A stretch of DNA of 64,000 nt from LZORAL124-50-18 sp051208045 (GTDB lineage Bacteria > Pseudomonadota > Gammaproteobacteria > Pseudomonadales > Oleiphilaceae): positions 1 to 64,000 of the forward strand of contig JBPJFY010000007.1 in assembly GCA_051208045.1 (NCBI GenBank), in the 5' to 3' direction. The position numbers were made by a program, and so were the translations under genes. Position 1 is the stretch's first letter. The number at the start of each line of letters is the position of its first letter. Positions 6,124 to 12,211 of this stretch are shown here, in pieces. The notes under the pieces are model-generated. The model was not told the origin of the DNA. It did not search any database and worked only from the letters and a program-made list of their open reading frames with translations.

Positions 6124-6880
6124 ACATATGAGCCTCCCCCCTGTCAACAGGCACGAGAACACCAATGAGTCGCGCAGCGACTCTAAAAAAATCCATTGAT
6201 CAGCACCTTACTTCATCTGTCACTGTCGGCTGTTAAGGGCTACTTACAGCAAACATATATAGAGGCTCTCTGATGATGGCGTTGACCATCCGCCTGACCG
6301 GGTCCGTCCATGGGGTTGGTTAGGGGCACTAGACATTCATCGGTTAACCTTGCACCGGCACTTTTCAAGGGACGGGCTGCTTGTGCGCCAGTTAGTTTCA
6401 GGCTCAGGCAAGGTGTAAGCATCCTTTTTCAATGGTATTCATGCATGCCGGAAAGTTACCGCCCCGGATGAGGCAGGCAATTTTGTACGAGTCAATGCGA
6501 TCATTTTTGGTTTTCCCACCATGAATCGCCCGCATGTAGAGGGCATGACCGAGAATAAAATGGATGCCATGCTGATCACAAAAATCACTGACCCAGTACC
6601 AGCAATGCATACACTCGACACCGACCACGACTTTGCCAAGGTAGGGCGAGAGCAACTGCAACAGCGCGTCCGGACAGGCTTTGATTTGCCGGTGAAGTAC
6701 GGTTTTGCCCTGAGCATCAAGAATGCAGACGTATAAAATTCGGGCGTGCAGGTCTATTCCACAATAAAAATCGTGGGAATTGGTATAAAATCTCATAGAG
6801 CTTTCTCCTTTATGGGTGTGGTGCCTTCCCAGCTTAGTGCGTTAGCAGTAAGTTGGGGGAGAAGGCTCAATAAGTATCAA
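6124..6880 (-). mobile_element. internally deleted copy of the IS1111-type element
   Basis: A 757-base derivative of the element at 3859-5467. Both tips, both subterminal inverted repeats and about 320 bases of the long non-coding end are kept. About 852 bases are missing, joining the counterpart of base about 4184 to the counterpart of base about 5036; the short shared GCC/GG sequence at the junction suggests recombination at a microhomology. The remaining arms differ from the complete copy at only a few positions. The copy lacks a working transposase but keeps what looks like the guide RNA end, so it could move only with help from the complete copy. Confidence 0.85.
6404..6796 (-). pseudogene. 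truncated IS110/IS1111-family transposase
   Basis: The frame keeps the first 115 or so residues of the transposase, up to KIACLIRGGNF, including the DEDD-domain motifs GIDLHARILYVCILD, VGVECMHCWYW and KNDRIDSYK. It then runs into unrelated sequence from the far side of the deletion and stops after 130 codons. The whole C-terminal domain with the catalytic Ser is lost, so it cannot be active. The retained part is nearly identical to the complete copy. Confidence 0.9.
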
Positions 6881-6976
6881 GGTGCTGCATGGGACAAAAA
6901 ACAATTGTCATCTTTTGCACAATTCCGCTGCGCGGGCGCAAAAGCCGCCAACTGTTTTTTGCACATGAGCACGGCG

Positions 6977-7378
6977 TTATGTTTTTGAAGCGACTGAGCG
7001 TAATCCTAAATGGTCGACGAATGGAGTAAAATCTCTATCGGAGTAAAGTAGTGGATGGCTGTTTTCGATACAAAAAGTGGCAATAATTACATCTGCGGTT
7101 TTTCTTACCGTAATACCTTTCTTGCGGAGTTTTCGGTAATACTCAGTTGCTTTCATAGCTAGTTCAGAGTTCAGCATGTTGTACTGCATTAAAGAAGTTA
7201 GGTGGTTTTTAGCTGTTCGGTAGTCTTTATCTGAGCGAAAGCCTCTTAAAACTTCCAAAATATTCAAATCCCCGATTGCAACTTCTTGAGCGCCAAGTAA
7301 GCTATCCAAAATATCTGCTTCGCGCGTATCAGTACCATTAAAATAGTCAATCCAGACACTAGAGTCGACAATGATCAT
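6977..7378 (-). CDS. vapC: PIN-domain toxin VapC
   Basis: A 133-residue PIN-domain endoribonuclease. The acidic active site is visible: IIVDSSVWIDYFNG (Asp near 4), LNILEVLRGF (Glu near 42), KTADVIIATFC (Asp near 97) and YSDRDFTPF (Asp near 114). It should cleave tRNA or other structured RNA when freed from VapB. The gene is antisense to the usual cassette direction, and its stop codon (TAA, reading from 6979 to 6977) overlaps the right core of attC 9. It overlaps vapB by 4 bases (ATGA), which implies coupled translation. All four acidic residues are present, so the toxin looks active. Confidence 0.9.
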   Translation of the reverse strand: MIIVDSSVWIDYFNGTDTREADILDSLLGAQEVAIGDLNILEVLRGFRSDKDYRTAKNHLTSLMQYNMLNSELAMKATEYYRKLRKKGITVRKTADVIIATFCIENSHPLLYSDRDFTPFVDHLGLRSVASKT

Positions 7379-7569
7379 TTATCTGTTCTCATATCATCTA
7401 GGTCGCCTTCCCATTTTAGCTTGCCTCGCAAACTCCTTATATCAGCTTGTTTTTTTAATCTAATCAGAGCTTTGAGGCCTTCTTCAACAGCTTGTTTTTT
7501 TGTTTCTAGTCCTGTAGCTTTCAGGGCTTCTGCCATTAACTGGTCATCTATTACAATGTTAGTTCGCAT
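7375..7569 (-). CDS. vapB: VapB family antitoxin
   Basis: A 64-residue antitoxin upstream of vapC. The N-terminal part MRTNIVIDDQLMAEALKATG followed by LETKKQAVEEGLKALIRLKK is the DNA-binding ribbon-helix-helix of the VapB/DUF2191 type; the C-terminus (GKLKWEGDLDDMRTDK) is the toxin-binding tail. I chose the ATG at 7569 because it gives the family start; a longer frame reaches back to 7659 but its extra 30 residues are not family-like and run through the operator region. The pair is in reverse orientation within its cassette, as is common for self-expressed toxin-antitoxin cassettes. Confidence 0.88.
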   Translation of the reverse strand: MRTNIVIDDQLMAEALKATGLETKKQAVEEGLKALIRLKKQADIRSLRGKLKWEGDLDDMRTDK

Positions 7570-7579
7570 AGGCCACCTA

Positions 7580-7607
7580 TGTGTATTGTATGTTGTCTGT
7601 ATACACA
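7580..7607 (-). promoter_or_regulatory. candidate vapBC operator
   Basis: An inverted repeat, TGTGTAT at 7580-7586 and ATACACA at 7601-7607, lies 11-38 bases before the vapB start. Its place and symmetry fit an autoregulatory site for VapB-VapC. I see no clean -35/-10 pair, so the exact promoter is open. Confidence 0.45.
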
Positions 7608-7763
7608 TTATGGCCCGGAAAAATAAGCATAACAAGGCCATCTTGCATCGCCCCAGCAAAAAGACGCTGGGGCTGGACAGTCTTTCGCTACGGCCTTTTG
7701 TGCATGGCTACGCCAGTGTTGCACAAAAGGCCTCCACTCAAGCCTGCCGCAAATGGCGGCGTT

Positions 7764-8249
7764 CTGGCTGTAGAAAAACCTCGAAAGTCGCTCTTTTTCT
7801 GATACGATGAGGCATGCCACACGGAGTGCTTCCGATGCCAAAATTCATACCCTACAATCCCGACCAGAATGCCATGGTGGTGATCAACTACCTGGATCAA
7901 TTGCAGCCCGGCACGTTTGAATATGCCGTTCATTATCTTATCGAAAACAAGCTGGATCTCTCCATCTTCTACCCCAGATACCAGAATGATGGCAGCTGTA
8001 CTGCCTGGTGCATAATATTGAGAAGTTGAAGAATTATGGACAGCTGGCGCACTAACACAGGGGAATGGCCGGTCAGCATCTCAGTGAATCAGCACAGAGA
8101 GCGGGCGTGTCTGAGAGGCTATCGGCGGGACACGGTGAAGCCACAATAAAAACTTGTTTTGGGACTCTAGTCGAGGCAGAGTGTCGGTCATGACAATAGT
8201 AATCAATGTCTGTGGGGCACGCGCGGAATCGCGGGTTTTTCTACAGGCT
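7764..8249 (+). mobile_element. internally deleted IS1182-like element
   Basis: A 486-base remnant bounded by imperfect terminal inverted repeats: TGTAGAAAAACC at 7769-7780 and GGTTTTTCTACA at 8234-8245, with flanking matches outward. It is flanked by CGTT on both sides (7760-7763 and 8250-8253), a plausible 4-base target duplication. Inside is only the start of an IS1182-type transposase gene, then unrelated or degraded sequence. The element therefore inserted whole into the right core of attC 10 and later lost most of its gene, or it moved as a short non-autonomous form. Confidence 0.65.
7835..8029 (+). pseudogene. N-terminal fragment of an IS1182-type DDE transposase
   Basis: From ATG 7835 the frame encodes MPKFIPYNPDQNAMVVINYL and continues to IFYPRYQNDGS, which matches the conserved opening of IS1182-like transposases (usually followed by a PAYDP-type segment). 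After about 55 residues the match breaks and the frame stops at 8029. The DDE catalytic domain is absent. No other part of the transposase gene was found up to the right repeat at 8234. Confidence 0.7.
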
Positions 8250-8275
8250 CGTTAGTTGAAAAAGCGCATTCAATA

Positions 8276-8303
8276 TTGACTATAATTATAATGTAAATAC
8301 AGT
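8276..8303 (+). promoter_or_regulatory. promoter of the second brnT-brnA cassette
   Basis: TTGACT at 8276-8281 and TACAGT at 8298-8303 with a 16-base spacer. The half-palindromes TGTAAATACA overlap the -10 box, as in the first brn cassette, where the symmetry is longer. The layout relative to the toxin ATG (8311) is also the same, with a very short leader. Confidence 0.6.
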
Positions 8304-8310
8304 GTGATTT

Positions 8311-8604
8311 ATGGGTCACTTAAATTTTGAATGGGACGCAAATAAAAATGCGTCAAATATAAAGAAACATGGGGTTTCGTTCGACGAGGCGAAAACAGTG
8401 TTTACTGACGAGTTTGCCCGTATGATTGGCGACCCCGATCATTCAGAAGACGAAGATAGGTTCGTTTTGTTAGGTTAAAGTATTGAATCGAAGTTGTTGG
8501 TTGTCTGCCATTGTATAAGGGAAGGGGAAAACATTGGGTTAATTTCAGCCCGAAAAGCGGACAAACGAGAACGTAAAATATATGAGGGTTATCGTTATGC
8601 GTGA
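8311..8604 (+). pseudogene. brnT: BrnT toxin inactivated by an in-frame stop
   Basis: From ATG 8311 the frame reads LNFEWDANKNASNIKKHGVS and on to SEDEDRFVLLG, then meets TAA at 8476-8478 (codon 56). Reading on in the same frame gives SIESKLLVVCHCIREGENIG and LISARKADKRERKIYEG, the normal rest of BrnT, up to TGA at 8602. So a single base change (probably a TTA leucine codon to TAA) has cut the protein before the C-terminal residues needed for RNA cleavage. No frameshift is involved. The intact brnA follows with overlap. A restart or stop read-through cannot be excluded. Confidence 0.85.
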
Positions 8605-8806
8605 TCATTATGATTTTTCAAATTCAGTTAAAAACCCTTACGCAAAAAAGTTAAAAAAACAGGTTACCATCCGTTTGGATGAGGATACTGTAGAAAATTT
8701 TAAGGGGTTAGCAGAGGATAAGGGGATCCCTTATCAGAGCTTAATTAATCTGTATTTAAGAGATTGTGCTCAATCACATCGTGACCTTAAAATGCAGTGG
8801 CAATAA
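8597..8806 (+). CDS. brnA: BrnA family antitoxin, orphaned
   Basis: A 69-residue BrnA antitoxin: MRDHYDFSNSVKNPYAKKLK, then the ribbon-helix-helix core KKQVTIRLDEDTVENFKGLA and PYQSLINLYLRDCA. It is about two-thirds identical to the BrnA at 5898-6122. ATG 8597 is preceded by GAGGG at a good distance and gives the family start; an in-frame ATG at 8582 would add five residues. Its own toxin is broken, so it could act as an unpaired antitoxin against the intact BrnT at 5615 or as a repressor of either promoter. That cross-activity is an inference. Confidence 0.9.
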   Translation: MRDHYDFSNSVKNPYAKKLKKQVTIRLDEDTVENFKGLAEDKGIPYQSLINLYLRDCAQSHRDLKMQWQ

Positions 8807-8811
8807 CCATC

Positions 8812-8964
8812 AGCTAACAAGTTGCGAAACGAGCCGCGAAATCCTCCAATTGTTGGACGAGCCCGCAGCGGCATCTATGAGGAACTACTGAACCGCCGTG
8901 GTACGTGTTCCGTAGGGCCTGGTGTTGTGTGTAGAGACACCGTGAGGTATTCCCTATCCCGATT
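8812..8964 (+). mobile_element. attC left core fused to a probable group IIC intron 3' remnant
   Basis: An attC left core AGCTAAC at 8812-8818 follows the orphan brnA, but no right core follows. Instead there is sequence like the 3' end of a class C group II intron: GGAACTACTGAACCGCCGTG (from about 8882), a GGTGTTGTG segment, and the terminus CCCTATCCCGATT ending at 8964. Class C introns are known to target attC sites. The domain V pairing is imperfect here and no reverse transcriptase remains, so this would be a truncated, decayed copy. The match is from memory of intron 3' ends and is not certain. Confidence 0.4.
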
Positions 8965-8970
8965 AAAATT

Positions 8971-9372
8971 CTAAGTAACGTACTCCCTGGCAGATATGGC
9001 TATGGCTGGAAATTGCTTGAGAATTTTTTTGTCAGCGGTGATTAGTTTGCAGTTTTGACTCATTGCCAAGCAAATAAACTCAGAGTCGTAAGCTGAACAA
9101 CCAGATTCATTTGCCGTAATCAACACCTCGATAGAATTTACGGTATATTCATTGTCTTTCAGTAAATTCTCAGCTTGCTGTTGTATTTCCAAAGCATCGT
9201 CCATGGAAATAAGCTCTTTTCCAAGGTATGAAGCCAAGATGTTTCGTAACTCACTGCGCCATAATATAGGGGCAATCCACTCAGGGTCTTTTAATAGTAG
9301 GGCTTCTACGTATTCGCTATAGTCAGAAGGCAAATATAAGTAAGCTATGGTATTAGTGTCAGCTACAATCAT
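8971..9372 (-). CDS. PIN-domain toxin, VapC/FitB-like
   Basis: A 133-residue PIN-domain protein. MIVADTNTIAYLYL holds the first Asp (residue 5), LWRSELRNIL the conserved Glu, SAYDSEFICLA the third acidic residue (Asp near 97), and LITADKKILKQF the last Asp. It is a probable endoribonuclease toxin. Its gene overlaps the antitoxin gene by 4 bases. It ends only a few bases from the intron-like remnant at 8964. It belongs to a different subgroup from the VapC at 6977, with little identity beyond the acidic motifs. The active site appears complete. Confidence 0.88.
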   Translation of the reverse strand: MIVADTNTIAYLYLPSDYSEYVEALLLKDPEWIAPILWRSELRNILASYLGKELISMDDALEIQQQAENLLKDNEYTVNSIEVLITANESGCSAYDSEFICLAMSQNCKLITADKKILKQFPAIAISAREYVT

Positions 9373-9611
9373 TCTCTGCCTTCAGCTTTCGCGTTAGTTA
9401 AATCTTCCTCAGTAACTTTCAAACCTTTAAGCTTTTCCCTCATTGTTCGCGCATTCATTAAAAGCTGGTCTTTATCTGTTTTCTGTGGGGTCAAAACTTT
9501 CTCTAGGCACACAATAAGCTCACTATTTATACTTCTGTGGTGTGCTTCAGCAGATTGTTTTAGCTGGCTGTATAAATTGTCTGGTATATTTTTTATGGTG
9601 ATTGCGGGCAT
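9369..9611 (-). CDS. FitA-like ribbon-helix-helix antitoxin
   Basis: An 80-residue antitoxin. MPAITIKNIPDNLYSQLKQS followed by AEAHHRSINSELIVCLEKVL is the Arc/FitA-type ribbon-helix-helix that binds DNA; the C-terminal part (NARTMREKLKGLKVTEEDL) is the likely toxin-binding segment. I chose ATG 9611 because family members begin at MPAITIK; the frame could extend to 9683, but that part overlaps attC 12 and is not family-like. It lies upstream of and overlaps the PIN toxin by ATGA. The pair is antisense to the cassette direction. Confidence 0.85.
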   Translation of the reverse strand: MPAITIKNIPDNLYSQLKQSAEAHHRSINSELIVCLEKVLTPQKTDKDQLLMNARTMREKLKGLKVTEEDLTNAKAEGRE

Positions 9612-9664
9612 AAAAAAATCCAATGGTTGCAATATGGTTTCTTTATGGTTGCATATGTGAGTGA

Positions 9665-9767
9665 TTTTAACAAGCGCCTCCAACGGACAAATTTAACTGT
9701 CACCGCTTTTGCGCTGCGCGACTAAATTGCTGTCAGTTAAATTTGCTCGTTGTGGCGGGCGTTGGCA
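9665..9767 (+). other. attC site 12
   Basis: Left core TTTTAAC at 9665-9671 and right core GTTGGCA at 9761-9767, with arms AAATTTAACTG and CAGTTAAATTT enclosing a GC-rich loop. It closes the cassette with the PIN-domain pair. Confidence 0.8.
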
Positions 9768-9891
9768 CCAGAGAAACCAATGAATCGCGCAGCGTATTTT
9801 CGATCGTGCGTGACAGCTTGCCTTGCAGGGAGAGTTCGTTTATATACTGTTGGTACAGTGAATTGAAGCTGGCTTGTTCTTGGCTGTTCAT
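9733..9891 (-). pseudogene. start of a tyrosine recombinase gene cut off by attC
   Basis: On the minus strand ATG 9891 is preceded by GAGGAG at good spacing and encodes MNSQEQASFNSLYQQYINEL, then SLQGKLSRTIEN. This resembles the start of the N-terminal SAM-like domain of phage-type tyrosine recombinases, where the next residues would be a YxxAVRR-type helix. After about 32 residues the frame enters attC 12 and stops at 9733. Only the first tenth of such a gene is present. It looks like a gene start captured in a cassette. The family match rests on a short segment. Confidence 0.5.
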
Positions 9892-9972
9892 ATGCGTTCT
9901 CCTCATACCCGCCGGAAGCGAGTGTAAGAAGAAAGTAGTACAAGGGCGGGCATTCTGCCGCGGAGCGGCTTC

Positions 9973-10037
9973 GTTTGACAAGGGGCGTCACAGGAAAAGC
10001 CACCAACTGCATGTTTCTCAAGTACGCAGCGTTAACT
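9973..10037 (+). other. possible last attC site (13) of the array
   Basis: GTTTGAC at 9973-9979 resembles a left core with one change (GAC for AAC), followed by AAGGGG, and GTTAACT at 10031-10037 resembles a right core. The 65-base length is near the short 59-base-element class. The arms pair only partly. I take it as the likely distal limit of the cassette array. Confidence 0.45.
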
Positions 10038-10054
10038 GCCAAGGAATATAGACA

Positions 10055-10489
10055 ATGTTCAAAATTAGAGTCGAATGCATCCTGGATAAAAGTGTCGATG
10101 ACGTTTTTAAATCAATCACTGATCATGCAAATTATAAGCAGTTCCCAGGAATAAACGATTCGAGTTTAATTGAAGAAGGGAAGCACGATAAGAATGGCGA
10201 GGGAGCGTTAAGAGAAATAGTCGCTGGCCCTTTCAAGTTCATAGAGCGAATAACGCGGTACGAGAGTCCTTCGGTTATGAACTATTTGATTGAGGAAACG
10301 AGCCCAATCCCAATGCGTCATGATAAGGGGGAGGTCACGATGGAAGCGGTCGATGGAAAAACCAAAGTATTGTGGGTATCCGAAGGGCATATGAATGTTC
10401 CAATAGTTGGTTCTGTTTTAGATAAGGTTGTTGAATTTAAAATTTCAAGGGCGTTCAAAGCAATGCTCAGCCATATTGAAACGAATTAG
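10055..10489 (+). CDS. SRPBCC-fold (polyketide cyclase/START-like) protein
   Basis: A 144-residue protein of the SRPBCC superfamily: an N-terminal strand KIRVECILDKSVDDVFKSIT, the loop DHANYKQFPGI, a stretch of beta strands (REIVAGPFKFIERITRYESP), and a long C-terminal helix FKISRAFKAMLSHIE that closes the ligand cavity. Such proteins bind hydrophobic small molecules; the ligand cannot be told. It starts at ATG 10055 with AAGGAA upstream. It comes directly after the last attC-like site and no attC follows it, so it may be the cassette left at the array end or the first chromosomal gene. Its codon use is between the two regions. Confidence 0.8.
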   Translation: MFKIRVECILDKSVDDVFKSITDHANYKQFPGINDSSLIEEGKHDKNGEGALREIVAGPFKFIERITRYESPSVMNYLIEETSPIPMRHDKGEVTMEAVDGKTKVLWVSEGHMNVPIVGSVLDKVVEFKISRAFKAMLSHIETN

Positions 10490-10700
10490 AGACTGGGGCA
10501 TCCGTCGACAATCCTCGCTCGCTTTCACTGGGCGTAATCGAAGCACCAACAATGAATCAACGACTCTTACACTGGCTATCCTCACAGTGTATGAGATCGA
10601 CATTTTTTTATCAGAGCGCTTTTAACAACTATACTGTTTGTGATTCGTCCACAATCACAGCCAGGGATCGGTGATTTCAAACACGTTTTTGGAGGCACCT

Positions 10701-11570
10701 ATGAAAAAGCAGTGGTTATTCGCGTTCTTCGTTTCCTTTTGTCTCAGTTCCTTGAGTGTTTCTGCCATTGAGGTAAAGCACGCTGCACTGCGCAGTGGTT
10801 CTGTATTGGATCAATATTCGGTGGAGCTGCTCAGATTTCTGATTGAGCTCTCAGGAGAAAAGGCTGATTTGCAACCCTACAGCGCCGCCAAGGCACAAAC
10901 GCGTAAAGAGCTTCAAATTCAAGAAGGGGATTATGATGTGGACTGGCTGGGAGCGACGGCAGAAATAGAAAGCCGGATTACGCCCATTCGATTCCCCATC
11001 CTGCGTGGTTTGCTTGGGCATCGGGTGTTTATTACGAACAACGAGGTGAGCGCGAAGTTGCAAAAGGGCATGCCGTTGGCAGAGCTTCAGGCGTTTAAGG
11101 TGATTCAAGGGCAAGGATGGGGAGACGTGCCCATTTTGGAAGGCGGTGGATTCGTTAACATGAAAACCGTCGCCAATTTTGAGAGTATTTTTAAGCTGGT
11201 GGATGGCGGTCGGGCAGATCTGTTTCCACGCTCGGTGATCGAGCCGTATGGTGAGCTGGGTGCTCGTTGTGCGCTGGATGAACACTACCGATGCTCAGAT
11301 AAAAATATGCTGGTGGATGATAAGTTGCTGGTTGTGTATAAACTCCCCATGTACTTTTTTGTCTCACCCAAACGGCAGGATTTGATTGACCTGTTGAACA
11401 ATGCTTTTACGCACCATTATGATCAGTTCCTTGAATTTTTTAACAATCACGCGCTGGTGAAAGACTCCCTGAAAAAGCTGGAAGGGCGCACGGTATATAC
11501 CATTGAGAAAAATGCATCGCTGAGCGACGAAACCAATGCACTCGCCGAGCAGTTCTGGTTAAAGCTTTAG
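10701..11570 (+). CDS. periplasmic substrate-binding-like protein (type 2 fold)
   Basis: A 289-residue exported protein. The signal peptide is MKKQWLFAFFVSFCLSSLSV with cleavage after VSA. The mature part looks like a two-lobed periplasmic binding protein of the SBP_bac_3-like type (QIQEGDYDVDWLGATAE, IQGQGWGDVPILEGGGF, LVDGGRADLFPRSVIEP), as used by transporters or as stand-alone sensors. I chose ATG 10701 because GGAGG lies 7 bases upstream and it starts the signal peptide; an upstream ATG at 10671 adds 10 residues. No transporter permease or ATPase is adjacent, so it may work with a distant sensor. A similar orphan protein occurs at 25603. Confidence 0.8.
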   Translation: MKKQWLFAFFVSFCLSSLSVSAIEVKHAALRSGSVLDQYSVELLRFLIELSGEKADLQPYSAAKAQTRKELQIQEGDYDVDWLGATAEIESRITPIRFPILRGLLGHRVFITNNEVSAKLQKGMPLAELQAFKVIQGQGWGDVPILEGGGFVNMKTVANFESIFKLVDGGRADLFPRSVIEPYGELGARCALDEHYRCSDKNMLVDDKLLVVYKLPMYFFVSPKRQDLIDLLNNAFTHHYDQFLEFFNNHALVKDSLKKLEGRTVYTIEKNASLSDETNALAEQFWLKL

Positions 11571-11579
11571 GTAACGCTT

Positions 11580-11607
11580 CGGTGTGTGAGCTGAGCAGAA
11601 CACACCG
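11580..11607 (+). terminator. hairpin after the binding-protein gene
   Basis: CGGTGTGT (11580-11587) and ACACACCG (11600-11607) form an 8-base stem around a 12-base loop, 10 bases after the stop at 11570. There is no T-run, so it may be a weak terminator or a message-stabilising hairpin. Confidence 0.4.
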
Positions 11608-11647
11608 TGCTATGATTAACCCCAATTCAAGCAGCCAGGTGATTGTA

Positions 11648-12211
11648 ATGTCAAAGATAGATTATGGGCCGTTGTCCGAATTGATCGGGTGCTGGGAAGG
11701 TCAGCGCGGAGTGGATATCGCGCCGGAACCGGACGGTACGGAGGAGAATCAGTACCGGGAGGAGATTTCTTTCGCGGCCATCGGTGAAGTGGTGAATGCG
11801 GAGGAGCAGCGTTTTTCTGTTCTCCACTATCGACAGCAGGTGCATCGCTTGCGTGATGGCAAGCGAATTCACGACCAGAGCGGTTATTGGATGTGGGAAG
11901 CGCAGACAGAACAGGTCTGGCACTGTTTTGTGATACCCCGGGGCGTCAGCGTGCATGCAGTGGGGCAGGCCACGGGTGAGGCAGAGGGTATGTCTTACAC
12001 GGTCGGTGCGAGCGTGCAGGGGGAAGGTCAGATTATGCAGACGCCCTTTATGGCGGATAACGCTCAAACGGTCGCATTCTCCATGACGATGCGGGTGCAC
12101 ACGGACCGGTTGGTGTATGAGCAAACGTCATCATTGCATATTTATGGTAAAGACTTCGCGCACACTGACGCCAGCGAACTCACTCGGGTGCCCGAGTCGT
12201 CTGCTCGCTGA
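11648..12211 (+). CDS. nitrobindin-like haem-binding beta-barrel protein
   Basis: A 187-residue protein resembling the nitrobindin / DUF1794 family (THAP4-like beta barrel). The opening DYGPLSELIGCWEGQRGVDI is the family start (PLxxLxGxWxGxG), followed by YREEISFAAIGEVVNAEEQR and LHYRQQVHRLRDGKRIHDQS, then SGYWMWEAQTEQVWHCFVIP. Family members bind haem b through a C-terminal His and may sense or scavenge nitric oxide. The matching ligand is not certain here; His 175 or 181 (LHIYGKDFAHT region) are candidates. It starts at ATG 11648 with AGGTGA before it. The 3' end overlaps the convergent gene at 12180 by 32 bases. Nitrite reductase elsewhere in the window would make NO, but a link is only suggestive. 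Confidence 0.75.
   Translation: MSKIDYGPLSELIGCWEGQRGVDIAPEPDGTEENQYREEISFAAIGEVVNAEEQRFSVLHYRQQVHRLRDGKRIHDQSGYWMWEAQTEQVWHCFVIPRGVSVHAVGQATGEAEGMSYTVGASVQGEGQIMQTPFMADNAQTVAFSMTMRVHTDRLVYEQTSSLHIYGKDFAHTDASELTRVPESSAR

Larger units (their letters stand above)
6117..6981 (+). other. attC site 9, interrupted by the deleted IS1111-type copy
   Basis: Left core TCATAAC at 6117-6123. The site resumes near 6879 with AAGGTGCTGCATGGG and ends at the right core GTTATGT, 6975-6981. With the insertion removed the site reads as a normal attC with arms AAAAAACA.TTG and the matching right arm. The insertion point is the same as in attC 8, directly after the AAC of the left core. Confidence 0.8.
7627..8258 (+). 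other. attC site 10, interrupted by an IS1182-like remnant
   Basis: Left core GCATAAC at 7627-7633. Strong arms follow (CGCCCCAGC..GCTGGGG and CCTTTTGTGCA..TGCACAAAAGG). The right core begins GCGTT at 7759-7763, is broken by the insertion, and resumes as CGTTAGTT at 8250. Removing 7764-8249 plus one copy of the 4-base repeat CGTT restores a right core GTTAGTT. Confidence 0.7.

Noticed and set aside
1..10040. CRISPR array as an explanation of the repeated structure
   Set aside because: The repeats are inverted, variable in length (65-115 bases) and separated by genes; they fit attC sites, not CRISPR.
10490..10700. Further cassette after the SRPBCC gene
   Set aside because: No attC-like core pair or paired arms were found in this stretch.
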